A stretch of DNA of 19,090 nt from an uncultured Bacilli bacterium (lineage in GTDB: Bacteria; Bacillota_I; Bacilli_A; RF39; UBA660): the NCBI GenBank assembly GCA_947624845.1, contig CANQMB010000011.1:1-19090 (forward strand), written 5' to 3'. Of the stretch, positions 8,456-15,940 are shown piece by piece (within the stretch, counting starts at the first letter, position 1; each line of letters opens with the position of its first letter). The notes below the pieces were generated by a model. It searched no databases and was not told the DNA's origin. It saw nothing but the letters and a program-made list of their open reading frames with translations. The position numbers and the translations under genes are program-made.

Positions 8456-9964
8456 ATGAAAAAAGTAATGACAAAACATAAAGATTTATTATTTATTGCA
8501 GGAATATCCTTTTTTATAATGGCATTTTGTACTACATCTTCCTTTTTATATCATGCCAATATAGATACCGATACCAATGCTTATATCACAATGGGTCGTG
8601 GTCTTTTTCAGGGAAAGATATTATATGTAGATTTATTTGATCATAAAGGACCGCTTCTCTATTTTTTATATGGTCTTAGTACCCTTTTATTTTCTGGGAG
8701 TTATATAGGTTCTTATATTTTGGAAAGTTTATTTTTTACCGTAACCCTTTTCTATTCTTATTTAATTGCTCAGAAATTTTTAAAAAAGGAATTCTCTTAT
8801 TTATTGATGTTTCTTTTTATTGTTCTCGTTGTAAATTTTAAACTATTTTCTTTAGGAGGAACCGCAGAAGAAATTCTTCTAGCTTTCATGATAACTTCCC
8901 TGTATTATTGTATAAATATTTTAGAAGGAAATTATGCTAAAAAGAATTTTTATATTCTAGGTTTATGTATTGCTTCTATGATTTTAATTAAATTTACTCT
9001 TTGTATGTTTCTTTTTCCATTTTTAATTCTTGTTTTCTTCCATATACTAAAACATCAGAAAATTAAAAATACTTTAAAATTGATTGGGATTGCTTTCGGT
9101 GGTTTTTTTACTATCTTTGTCCCATTTATGATTTATTTTTTAGCGACGAATAGTTTTTCTGCTTTTTTGGAAGCTTATATAAGATTTAATTCTCTGTATG
9201 CTCATCTAGAATTCAACATCGCTGGACTCCGTATATTCATTCTTAGTCTTTCTACAGTAATACAAAATAATTTTTGGGAGTTTATTCTTTCTTTATATGG
9301 CTGTTTTTATTTTCTTTTTCATGAGAAACATAAAAGTTTTGGATTCTCTATATTAAGTTCGTTTCTATTACTTTTATTTGTAGTGTATAGTTCCGGTAGA
9401 ATTTATTCTTACTTTTTAGCGTTTGCTCCTTACTTTTTACTAGGAATTATTGCAATCATAAAAACCCTAAATATAAAAAAATTAGATTCTAATATCTTAA
9501 TTCCTCTTTGTATTACGCTATGTTTGATTGCTATTCATGTAAATGGAAATTATTATAGTAGAACTTCTAAATTAGCATATGCTTCCGATGATGCTCTCAG
9601 CAATTTAATTTTTGATTTAAAGAAAGATGAAGAGGCAACAATATTAGAATATAATTGCTTAGATTTAGGAATTTATAATCGATTAAACAAAATTCCCAAT
9701 GTAAAATTCTTTTATTTGCCGAATGTCACAGTGGATCAATATAAAAAAGTATTTGATGAACAGGATCGATATTTAAAAGAAAAGAAAACAAAATATGTGA
9801 TTCTTAAATATGGATTCTCTAGAATTAATTTAGAAAAGAATACTTTTGAAAATATGGAAAAGGTAACAGAAAACTATGAATTATATAAGTTTTATGATGA
9901 TTTATCAAAAGGAAATCGTTTCTATGTTTTTAAATTAAAAGAGAAAGCACCGAAATCTATCTGA
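8456..9964 (+). CDS. GT-C (GT39/ArnT-like) membrane glycosyltransferase
   Basis: A 502-residue polytopic membrane protein, about ten hydrophobic helices between residues 10 and 365, then a soluble C-terminal domain of about 130 residues. The first external loop carries the GT-C signature: the acidic pair D37/D39 in NIDTDTNAY, then GKILYVDLFDHKGPLLYF with the D-x-x-D-H-K-G-P pattern of the PMT/ArnT family. Such enzymes use polyprenyl-phosphate sugars as donors and glycosylate lipid, polymer or protein outside the membrane. The GtrB-type gene next door would make such a donor, so the two may act in one pathway although transcribed convergently. The ribosome site is poor (AGAGTGG). The 3' end lies inside a terminator stem. 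Acceptor and sugar are unknown. Confidence 0.82.
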   Translation: MKKVMTKHKDLLFIAGISFFIMAFCTTSSFLYHANIDTDTNAYITMGRGLFQGKILYVDLFDHKGPLLYFLYGLSTLLFSGSYIGSYILESLFFTVTLFYSYLIAQKFLKKEFSYLLMFLFIVLVVNFKLFSLGGTAEEILLAFMITSLYYCINILEGNYAKKNFYILGLCIASMILIKFTLCMFLFPFLILVFFHILKHQKIKNTLKLIGIAFGGFFTIFVPFMIYFLATNSFSAFLEAYIRFNSLYAHLEFNIAGLRIFILSLSTVIQNNFWEFILSLYGCFYFLFHEKHKSFGFSILSSFLLLLFVVYSSGRIYSYFLAFAPYFLLGIIAIIKTLNIKKLDSNILIPLCITLCLIAIHVNGNYYSRTSKLAYASDDALSNLIFDLKKDEEATILEYNCLDLGIYNRLNKIPNVKFFYLPNVTVDQYKKVFDEQDRYLKEKKTKYVILKYGFSRINLEKNTFENMEKVTENYELYKFYDDLSKGNRFYVFKLKEKAPKSI

Positions 9965-9978
9965 TTGCTTTCTCTTTT
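9937..9978. terminator. bidirectional terminator overlapping both convergent coding ends
   Basis: AAAAGAGAAAGCA (9937-9949) pairs perfectly with TGCTTTCTCTTTT (9966-9978), with a 16-base loop. The left arm codes the last residues of the GT-C protein and the right arm reaches the stop codon of the GtrB-type gene. Confidence 0.85.
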
Positions 9979-10933
9979 ATTTATTTTCTAAATTCTTAGA
10001 AATGATATAACGGGGTCGAGATTTTGTTTCATTATATATTTTAGCGACATATTCTCCAATGATACCAATCGCTAGCATTTGAATTGCTGCAACAATCCAA
10101 ATAGAGCAGACAATGAATGTCCATCCTGCTACGGCTTGCCCTTTTATTTTAACGATTATACAATAAATTAAAATAAGAATACTAATTAATAGCATAAAGA
10201 CTCCAATATTTAAGACTAAACGAATGGGTTGAATACTAAATGAAGTGATACCATCCCAAGCAAAATTCATCATTTTTCGAAAAGAATATTTTGATTTTCC
10301 AGCAAATCGTTCTTCTCGTTTATAGTAAACGATATCGTTTTGAAAACCAATGAGTGGAAAAATACCTCTTAAAAATAAATTAGTTTCTTGATATTTTTCT
10401 AATTCATCTAAAACTTTTTTACTAGTAAGTCGATAATCCGCATGATTAAATACAAGATCGACACCCATGAATTTCATAAATTTATAAAACCCTTCGGCAG
10501 TTATTTTTTTGAAATAGGAATCCTTTTTTCGTGAACTACGAACACCATACACGATTTCATTACCTTGATTATATTTATCTATCATTTCATCGATCGCATT
10601 AATATCATCTTGTAAATCAGCATCCATACTAATAACGATATCGGCTTTTTCTTTTGCTGTCATAAGCCCAGCAAGTAAAGCATTTTGATGACCTCTATTA
10701 CTAGATAAACAGATTCCTGTAATCAGACCATCTTCTTTATGTAGTTGTTCAATTAAATTCCAAGTGTTATCTTTGGAACCATCGTTGACAAACATGATTT
10801 TGCTTTGCTTGTCGATGATCTTTCTCTCAATCAAATCATTGATTTTCTTTTTTAATCGCTTGGTTGTTTCTAAAAGAACTTCTTCCTCGTTATAACAGGG
10901 AATCACTACATATAAAACTTTGTTTTTTTTCAT
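9977..10933 (-). CDS. GtrB/DPM1-type polyprenyl-phosphate glycosyltransferase (GT2)
   Basis: A 318-residue enzyme. The GT-A domain has VVIPCYNEEE (9-18), VNDGSKDNT (49-57) and the metal-binding DADLQDD (104-110), then RGIFPLIGF and ERFAGKSKYS, all typical of the DPM1/GtrB/CsbB/YkcC group. Two membrane helices follow (about 229-255 and 268-292), then GEYVAKIYNETKSRPRY, the cytosolic tail conserved in GtrB-like proteins. The reaction is transfer of a sugar from a nucleotide donor to undecaprenyl phosphate on the inner membrane face; the sugar is unknown. The ribosome site AAGGAAG is about 9 bases before the ATG. It lies next to a GT-C enzyme that could use the product; no GtrA-type flippase is in the window. 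Confidence 0.9.
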   Translation of the reverse strand: MKKNKVLYVVIPCYNEEEVLLETTKRLKKKINDLIERKIIDKQSKIMFVNDGSKDNTWNLIEQLHKEDGLITGICLSSNRGHQNALLAGLMTAKEKADIVISMDADLQDDINAIDEMIDKYNQGNEIVYGVRSSRKKDSYFKKITAEGFYKFMKFMGVDLVFNHADYRLTSKKVLDELEKYQETNLFLRGIFPLIGFQNDIVYYKREERFAGKSKYSFRKMMNFAWDGITSFSIQPIRLVLNIGVFMLLISILILIYCIIVKIKGQAVAGWTFIVCSIWIVAAIQMLAIGIIGEYVAKIYNETKSRPRYIISKNLENK

Positions 10934-10956
10934 ACTAACAACTTCCTTATGCGATT

Positions 10957-10985
10957 ATTATATCATGTCTTATATAATTTCAAAA
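10957..10985 (-). promoter_or_regulatory. promoter of the GtrB-type gene
   Basis: On the minus strand TATAAT (10957-10962) is clear; the -35 is weak, TTTTGA at 17 bases or TTGAAA at 15 bases. Confidence 0.45.
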
Positions 10986-10996
10986 GAAATAAACAT

Positions 10997-11024
10997 TTGA
11001 ATAACAGAAATTATATGCTAAAAT
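10997..11024 (+). promoter_or_regulatory. candidate promoter at the left end of the accessory island
   Basis: TTGAAT (10997-11002), 16 bases, TAAAAT (11019-11024), about 30 bases before the ATG of the broken NUDIX gene. If no other promoter exists further in, it may drive the whole downstream operon. Confidence 0.4.
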
Positions 11025-11056
11025 TATATAGTAATATCAATAGTGAAAGGGGAAAA

Positions 11057-11251
11057 ATGATAAAAATGGTGAATACAACACATTTAGGAGTTTATGGAAT
11101 AGTGATTAAAGAAGATAAAATTTTACTAGTTAAAAAGTCAAGAGGTGCTTATATAGGTAAATATGATTTACCAGGAGGTAGTTTTTCTCCGTGTTCAAAA
11201 ATTACCGCCCATTTTGTATTCGCCACTAGTATTAGATTGGTCTGGTGCTAA
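11057..11251 (+). pseudogene. truncated NUDIX hydrolase (5' fragment)
   Basis: From ATG 11057, with AAAGGGG just upstream, the frame reads GVYGIVIKEDKILLVKKSRG and then KYDLPGGSF. This is the standard opening of a NUDIX domain up to the first glycines of the catalytic box. It then changes into an unrelated sequence (SPCSKITAHF...) and stops, so the E-x7-R-E-x2-E-E part that binds metal is missing and the product cannot be active. The break coincides with the sequence resembling an insertion-sequence end. A longer open frame starts at 10949 but has no ribosome site and runs through the promoter. The operon carries a second, intact NUDIX gene (13536-14015) that is not a close copy. Confidence 0.7.
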
Positions 11252-11275
11252 AATATCAAAGTCTTTGTATGTTAA
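11188..11275. mobile_element. possible insertion-sequence end remnant
   Basis: This stretch is richer in C and G than its surroundings and fits neither neighbour. TGTTCAAAAATTACC at 11195 followed by GCCCATTTTGT resembles the repeated ends of IS21-type elements as I remember them. On the minus strand about 35 codons are open and end in MGGNF just where that repeat starts. No transposase of useful length remains. The call is weak and rests on the mosaic breakpoints on both sides. Confidence 0.3.
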
Positions 11276-11494
11276 AGAGGGGCATATAGTGATTTGCCAC
11301 CATATTTAATTAATTATAAAGGTTTAAAGAACGAAAAAGGTATTGAAGCACTTTCTATAATACAAACAATCACCGATAATTGGATAGATAATCCTTATAT
11401 GTTATTTCGTAATTATTCAATTTATTATTTTAAAAAGGAGTTCGATGAGTATGAAAAAAGGAATATTTCTAAGTATCAAACCAAAATTCACTAA
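11276..11494 (+). pseudogene. unrecognised gene remnant (3' fragment)
   Basis: An open frame of 72 codons from just after a stop at 11273-11275. Only a TTG at 11294 could start it, with AGAGGGG poorly spaced. It reads DLPPYLINYKGLKNEKG, then NPYMLFRNYSIYYF, and looks like real coding sequence with aromatic-rich helices, yet I do not recognise the family. Its last 50 bases overlap the start of the ASCH gene in another frame. It most likely is the tail of a gene whose front was lost in the rearrangement at 11188-11275; a short functional protein cannot be excluded. Confidence 0.35.
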
Positions 11495-11864
11495 GAAAAT
11501 TGAAAAGGGTGAGAAAACTTATGAATTTAGAAAATATTATCCTAAACAAGAAATAAATACGTTATATGTTTATGAAACCACACCCACATGTCAACTTAAA
11601 TACATAATAGAAATAGGAGAAGTTATCAAATATCCAAATAAAATTACCAAAAAAGGCTATGGAAATGATGATTTTAATAATGGTTTAAAAAAATCAAAAT
11701 ATGCCTATGAAATAAAGCATCTCTATATTTTAGAAAGGCCAATATCATTAAAAGTTTTAAGAGAAAAATATAATTTTATGCCACCACAAAGCTATGCTTA
11801 TGACACAAAATACCCTATTTTAACTGAAGCAATTTTAAATTCTAAAATTAAAAGGATTTTTTAA
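11445..11864 (+). CDS. ASCH/PUA-like domain protein
   Basis: A 139-residue small soluble protein. IFLSIKPKFTKKIEKGEKTYEFRK (split here as IFLSIKPKF, KIEKGEKTYEFRK) is the opening of an ASCH domain, with the conserved G-x-K-x-x-E-x-R motif at about residues 22-29; a beta-rich core follows (LYVYETTP, IIEIGEVI). ASCH domains are PUA-like folds thought to bind RNA or modified nucleosides and some hydrolyse N4-acylcytidines. AAAGGAG is 4 bases before this ATG and 10 before a second ATG at 11451, so either may be used. It overlaps the next gene by one base (TAATG), so the two are translationally coupled. Confidence 0.8.
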   Translation: MSMKKGIFLSIKPKFTKKIEKGEKTYEFRKYYPKQEINTLYVYETTPTCQLKYIIEIGEVIKYPNKITKKGYGNDDFNNGLKKSKYAYEIKHLYILERPISLKVLREKYNFMPPQSYAYDTKYPILTEAILNSKIKRIF

Positions 11865-12829
11865 TGGAATATTCTTTTACTATTAACAACAGAGCTTTTA
11901 AGGCAATTAAAAATAGAAACAAATGGATTGAAATTAGAGCTACTAAAGTTGGAAAAGGGCATTTTGATTATAGTATTTTAAAGCCAAATGAATATATCAA
12001 ATTTATATCATTTGATAATGAACAAATAAGATGTAAAATTATTAAAGTTAATTGGTATAAATCAATTGAAAAATTATTTGTTGCTCCATGTTGTGATGAC
12101 ACTGGACAATCAATAGGTAATGCACTGTATGGGTATCATCATTATTTTAAGAATGATAGGAGAATATCACTTTCTACGCCTTATTTAGCTAGAGAATATT
12201 CTGATGAAGAAATAATGGATGTTTTAGAAAAGAAACAGGAAATGTTCATACTACCATATCATGTTAAAAGTTGTAATTTTAATTATAAAAAGATAAAAAA
12301 TATAGAAAAAGAAACTGCAGAACTTCTATCTCTAGGAAATATTATTGGATGGTTTCAAGGTGCAAGTGAAATTGGTCCTAGGGCATTAGGAAATAGAAGT
12401 ATTTTATGTGCACCATATCCAGCCTGTATGAAAGATATTTTAAATGAAAAAATCAAACACAGAGAAAATTTTAGACCATTTGCACCAAGTATTTTGGAAG
12501 AAAAAGCAAAAGAATATTTCGAAATAGAAGAATCGTCTCCTTATATGTTAAAAGTTCCGATTTGTAAGGAGAAAGCAAAGAACAAAATTCCAGCAACATT
12601 GCATATTGATTATAGTGGAAGAGTACAAACTGTAAATAAAGAAATGAATCCTAAATTTTATAATTTGTTAGTAGAATTTGAAAAAATTACAGGAATACCT
12701 GTTTTACTAAACACATCTTTTAATGATAATGGGGAACCTATTGTTGAAAGCCCAAAAGACGCCTTGGTTATGTTTTGCAAATCCCAATTAGATTATCTAA
12801 TAATTGGTGATTATATTATAAGGAAATAA
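11864..12829 (+). CDS. chimera: ASCH-like N-terminus joined to carbamoyltransferase C-terminal (YrdC-like) half
   Basis: A 321-residue protein. Residues about 1-71 look like a second ASCH domain (NKWIEIRATK with the E-x-R motif; KPNEYIKF; KIIKVNWYKSIEKLF). From about 72 on it is the C-terminal part of a NodU/CmcH/TobZ O-carbamoyltransferase: VAPCCDDTGQSIGNALYG, GWFQGASEIGPRALGNRSIL (163-181), HRENFRPFAPSIL, PVLLNTSFNDNGEPIV (279-294) and GDYIIRK at the end. A complete carbamoyltransferase has about 550-600 residues with a Kae1-like metal-binding half in front; here that half is replaced by the ASCH piece at about nucleotide 12077. The YrdC-like half, which forms carbamoyl adenylate in TobZ, is intact; the transfer half is missing. 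It could be a relic of an in-frame deletion or a genuine new fusion. The frame is open throughout and AAGGA precedes the ATG. Confidence 0.8.
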   Translation: MEYSFTINNRAFKAIKNRNKWIEIRATKVGKGHFDYSILKPNEYIKFISFDNEQIRCKIIKVNWYKSIEKLFVAPCCDDTGQSIGNALYGYHHYFKNDRRISLSTPYLAREYSDEEIMDVLEKKQEMFILPYHVKSCNFNYKKIKNIEKETAELLSLGNIIGWFQGASEIGPRALGNRSILCAPYPACMKDILNEKIKHRENFRPFAPSILEEKAKEYFEIEESSPYMLKVPICKEKAKNKIPATLHIDYSGRVQTVNKEMNPKFYNLLVEFEKITGIPVLLNTSFNDNGEPIVESPKDALVMFCKSQLDYLIIGDYIIRK

Positions 12830-12842
12830 AGGAGAAATTGCT

Positions 12843-13523
12843 ATGAATAGTTATCAAAATGTAATTGATAGATATGTAAAAAATATGAAAGAGGAACTAA
12901 AAGAAGAATTAGAGTTGTTGTTGATAATTGGTAGCAGTTCTAGTTCAAAAGTAATACCAGGATGGAGTGATATAGATGTTATTTTGGTAGTAAGTGAATA
13001 TAATTTTGATTTGGTTGAAAAAATTAAAGAAATATCTAATTCCTATGAAGTAAAAATAGGAACTACAATATATAGTAAAAGAGAATTTATTGAAAAAAAT
13101 ATAGATCCAAAAACATATTATCATCTTTATCTATTGCAAAGTGGCAAAATTCAGTTACAATATAAGAAAAGTGATATAGAATTACCTAACATTACTTATG
13201 ATGATATATATGCAACACATTATCCTTATTTATTATGGAGATTACATATTTACAAAAGAAACTTCTTATATAATGAATTAACAAAAGAGCAGATAAAAGG
13301 ATTATATAAAACGACATATTTAATTATGAAAGCCATTCTTATAATAGATAAAGAATTACCCAGAAACTATGAAGAAGTTTTCAAGTTGTTTTCAGAAAAG
13401 TATCATTTTGATTATTATAATTATGAAGAGTTTATAAATAACTATCAAAAAGATAATGAAGCATATAAAAATATTATTGAATATGCAAAAAGATTCTTAT
13501 TATTTGTAATGGAACGTTATTAG
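12843..13523 (+). CDS. nucleotidyltransferase-fold protein
   Basis: A 226-residue protein. LLLIIGSSSSSKVIPGWSDIDVILVV is the polymerase-beta-type nucleotidyltransferase signature: a Gly-Ser pair at 30-31 and the metal-binding Asp pair D43 and D45. An alpha-helical C-terminal half follows (about 110-226), as in aminoglycoside nucleotidyltransferases and MNT-type enzymes. The third acidic residue is not obvious to me. The role is transfer of a nucleotide monophosphate to a hydroxyl or phosphate on an unknown acceptor: a small molecule, sugar phosphate, protein or RNA. AAAGGAG is 8 bases upstream; it lies 13 bases after the previous stop, within the operon. An antibiotic-resistance role is possible but not supported by any specific motif. 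Confidence 0.75.
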   Translation: MNSYQNVIDRYVKNMKEELKEELELLLIIGSSSSSKVIPGWSDIDVILVVSEYNFDLVEKIKEISNSYEVKIGTTIYSKREFIEKNIDPKTYYHLYLLQSGKIQLQYKKSDIELPNITYDDIYATHYPYLLWRLHIYKRNFLYNELTKEQIKGLYKTTYLIMKAILIIDKELPRNYEEVFKLFSEKYHFDYYNYEEFINNYQKDNEAYKNIIEYAKRFLLFVMERY

Positions 13524-13535
13524 GAGGAACAATGT

Positions 13536-14015
13536 ATGGATGTAAAAATATATAGTAATGATTTAAAATTTAAGTTTAGAGTATCTGGAATTATAATTTA
13601 TGATGGAAAAGTTCTTGTTAATCAATATGGGACAAATTCTTATTGTCTGCCAGGTGGATATGTACAAATAGGAGAAGACTCAAAATGTGCTATTTTGAGA
13701 GAAATGAAAGAAGAAACAGATCTTGAATTTGAAATAATCAATTTTTGTGGAATAAGTGAAAATTTCTTTACCAACTTAAGAGGCCAGAAAACTCATGGGA
13801 TTGACTTTTACTATTATTTAAAATTAAAAGATAATGAAAATTATGAAAATTTAGATATGAATAAAATTGAGAAAGGAGAATACAGTGATATTCATCATCA
13901 TTTTAAATGGATTGACATTAGTAGTTTAGAACAATGTAATTTATTGCCTACAATGATTAAAGATATAATAAAAAAGAATGAAAATGGTTTTCATTTTATT
14001 ATAAAAGATGAATGA
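13536..14015 (+). CDS. NUDIX hydrolase
   Basis: A 159-residue hydrolase of nucleoside diphosphates linked to another group. The full NUDIX box is present: G41, five residues, E47, seven residues, R55-E56, then E59-E60, with Asp62 where Gly is usual (REMKEETDL). The catalytic metal ligands are all in place. GIIIYDGKVLVNQYG is the normal first strand pair. The substrate cannot be read from sequence. AGGAGG (13524-13529) favours the ATG at 13536; an earlier ATG at 13532 is in another frame. It sits between a nucleotidyltransferase and a HIT-like protein, so it may handle an NDP-linked intermediate or clear a by-product. Confidence 0.88.
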   Translation: MDVKIYSNDLKFKFRVSGIIIYDGKVLVNQYGTNSYCLPGGYVQIGEDSKCAILREMKEETDLEFEIINFCGISENFFTNLRGQKTHGIDFYYYLKLKDNENYENLDMNKIEKGEYSDIHHHFKWIDISSLEQCNLLPTMIKDIIKKNENGFHFIIKDE

Positions 14016-14030
14016 GTGTTGAGGTGGGTT

Positions 14031-15161
14031 ATGGTTGAAAGTACAATGTATAATACTTTTTTTGATATAGGATTAAGTGAAATTCCTGAAAAAGAGTTTG
14101 GCCAATTAAGATGTTTTATTTATGGAAATAAGAAAAAGAAAAGAGTTATCAATAATGAGTTAGTAAAGCGTTTTTTCAATAATGAAGAACTATCAAAAGA
14201 AGAAATGATAAGATTAAAAAAGATATTAGATGGCTCCATATATGAGGAAAGGAGACATTTGTTTGCTCATTGTAAATTATGTTCTGATTCTTTTGAACGA
14301 ACAGATTTAGAGAAATATTCAAGTAAATATAAGTATTGGAATTTATGTATTCCCACGTTTCCGTATTTTCCAGGTGGCATGATGATATATCTAAAAGACA
14401 GAAAGAAACTTCAAATAGAAAATCTTCAAGATTTGCCAAAAGAAATGTTTGAAGAATTGATAATTATGCAGCAAGATTTATATGGAGATTTAAAGCATGA
14501 TATATTTGGGGAAAAAATTGTTGGATTAAATATACTATTTAATCAACTATCCAAGTCAGAGTTATGTATTCATGGACATATTGAACCTATGCTTATGGAT
14601 ATAGATAAATTAGATTTAGGATGCACTTATGTGAAAACAAGACCATACGATAAATTTAGCAGTATATTAAATTCTAGAATTGATTCATCTAGTATTATAA
14701 AAATACCAGAAGGAATAAAGATACCAGTGCAATATGTTGGAATAGAGGATAGTAAACTACTTCTTGAAGAATATGAAAGAATATTACGTTATTACTTTGA
14801 AAGAGGAAAAAAATTAAGAAAAAATGAAATTGAAATCTTAGATGATTCTGATCGAATGTTATATACGAATATGGTTCCTGCAGCTACTAATTTTGTTTAT
14901 TTAACAAATTATAGAAATCAAATAATGCTATCGTCTGTACCAGAATTAACTTTAGATTTTGTTAAAATGAATAATATAACAAACGATCCTGCTGATTTGT
15001 ATGCATTATCTATAAATAGGAATTATACAAATCAGGATAATGTATTTATGCGAAATTATAGTCCTATGATAAGGCCGAGTATTAAAGTCTATAGTGAAGA
15101 TAAAAATAATGACAAAGTATTAAAACTAAAAAAACAAATATATGAGGAGTTGGAAAAATGA
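14031..15161 (+). CDS. HIT/GalT-like superfamily protein (putative nucleotidyltransferase or phosphorylase)
   Basis: A 376-residue protein. I place the start at ATG 14031 because GAGGTGG lies just before it; a GTG at 14016 would add five residues and put that site inside the gene. An HCKLC pair (C81, C84) may bind metal; then WNLCIPTFPYFPGGMMIYLKDR (split: WNLCIPTFPYFPGG, MMIYLKDR) resembles the N-x-x-P-x-x-P-G-H strand of GalT/Apa proteins, and ELCIHGHIEP (177-186) resembles the HIT active-site histidine region (H181, H183). Such enzymes transfer or release nucleotide monophosphates through a His intermediate. A Gln or third His is not evident, so activity is uncertain. The stop overlaps the next start (ATGA at 15158). 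Confidence 0.5.
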   Translation: MVESTMYNTFFDIGLSEIPEKEFGQLRCFIYGNKKKKRVINNELVKRFFNNEELSKEEMIRLKKILDGSIYEERRHLFAHCKLCSDSFERTDLEKYSSKYKYWNLCIPTFPYFPGGMMIYLKDRKKLQIENLQDLPKEMFEELIIMQQDLYGDLKHDIFGEKIVGLNILFNQLSKSELCIHGHIEPMLMDIDKLDLGCTYVKTRPYDKFSSILNSRIDSSSIIKIPEGIKIPVQYVGIEDSKLLLEEYERILRYYFERGKKLRKNEIEILDDSDRMLYTNMVPAATNFVYLTNYRNQIMLSSVPELTLDFVKMNNITNDPADLYALSINRNYTNQDNVFMRNYSPMIRPSIKVYSEDKNNDKVLKLKKQIYEELEK

Positions 15162-15940
15162 TTTTGTATAATGCTGAAAAACTTCCAAATGGTATAGAGC
15201 AACATATTATTGATGATAGCAAAAGAGAATTTACCCCTATTACTGCATATACCTTAGTGAATGGAAATGTGGATGGATACTTTTATAAAAAAATAAATAT
15301 GCCAAAAGTAAAAGATAGATATAAAGGCGATTATGTTGCATTATTGATAGAGTATTACAAAAAATTGTGTCAGATTATTCCTTGTAATAAGTTAGTAGAA
15401 ATTTTTGAGAACAATGGAGAAGTCTTTGAAGTTTCGAAGTTGATTGATAATAATCAAATTTTATGTGATAATAATGATATCACTTATGAGGAAATGAAAA
15501 AGCTTTTAATTATTGCGCTACAAGGAATTAGGAAACTTGAAAAAATAGGTGATAAAACACTTGGCATTGATTCTGCAATATGGAATTATACAAAAGAAGG
15601 CATTTTCTTTGACTATGATCCTCCAAAAATATTAAGAGGAGAGTCTCTTTTTATAACTCAAGATGATGATTATAGAAAAAGAGTCTTATATAGAAATTTT
15701 GACTATAATGGCATGAGAGCTAATACATTAGGAACAGTAATATTAGGCAATAATAATTGGAATTTCAATATTACAGATTTACCACCAAATTATGTACAAG
15801 AATTTGTTGATATTTTTTTAGATTCATTGGAAAAAGAATCTGATATTGAAAAATTTAAAAAAGAGATTTATGGTGATGAGAATGTAAAGACTTTTCAAAA
15901 GCATCCTATAAATATAATAAGAAAGGAATTGAGAAAATGA
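15158..15940 (+). CDS. unrecognised protein, possibly protein-kinase-like/aminoglycoside-phosphotransferase fold
   Basis: 260 residues, no clear family. The pattern of a kinase fold can be traced: GYFYKKIN (40-47) could hold the ATP-contacting Lys; KLLIIALQGIRKLEKIG (115-131) looks like the helix before the catalytic loop; GIDSAIWN (136-143) has the D-x4-N spacing of that loop (D138, N143); and FFDYDPP (150-156) stands where a metal-binding DFG-type Asp is expected. Phosphotransferases of small molecules often show such degenerate motifs. The family assignment is an inference from motif spacing only. ATGA overlaps at both ends (15158-15161 and 15937-15940) couple it to the HIT-like gene before it and the P-loop kinase after it. 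Confidence 0.45.
   Translation: MILYNAEKLPNGIEQHIIDDSKREFTPITAYTLVNGNVDGYFYKKINMPKVKDRYKGDYVALLIEYYKKLCQIIPCNKLVEIFENNGEVFEVSKLIDNNQILCDNNDITYEEMKKLLIIALQGIRKLEKIGDKTLGIDSAIWNYTKEGIFFDYDPPKILRGESLFITQDDDYRKRVLYRNFDYNGMRANTLGTVILGNNNWNFNITDLPPNYVQEFVDIFLDSLEKESDIEKFKKEIYGDENVKTFQKHPINIIRKELRK

Noticed and set aside
10949..11056. Upstream extension of the broken NUDIX gene
   Set aside because: It would include the promoter and has no ribosome site; ATG 11057 has AAAGGGG and starts the domain properly.
14176..14439. Minus-strand frame of 87 codons within the HIT-like gene
   Set aside because: It is a shadow of the coding strand, in an operon where all genes run the other way.
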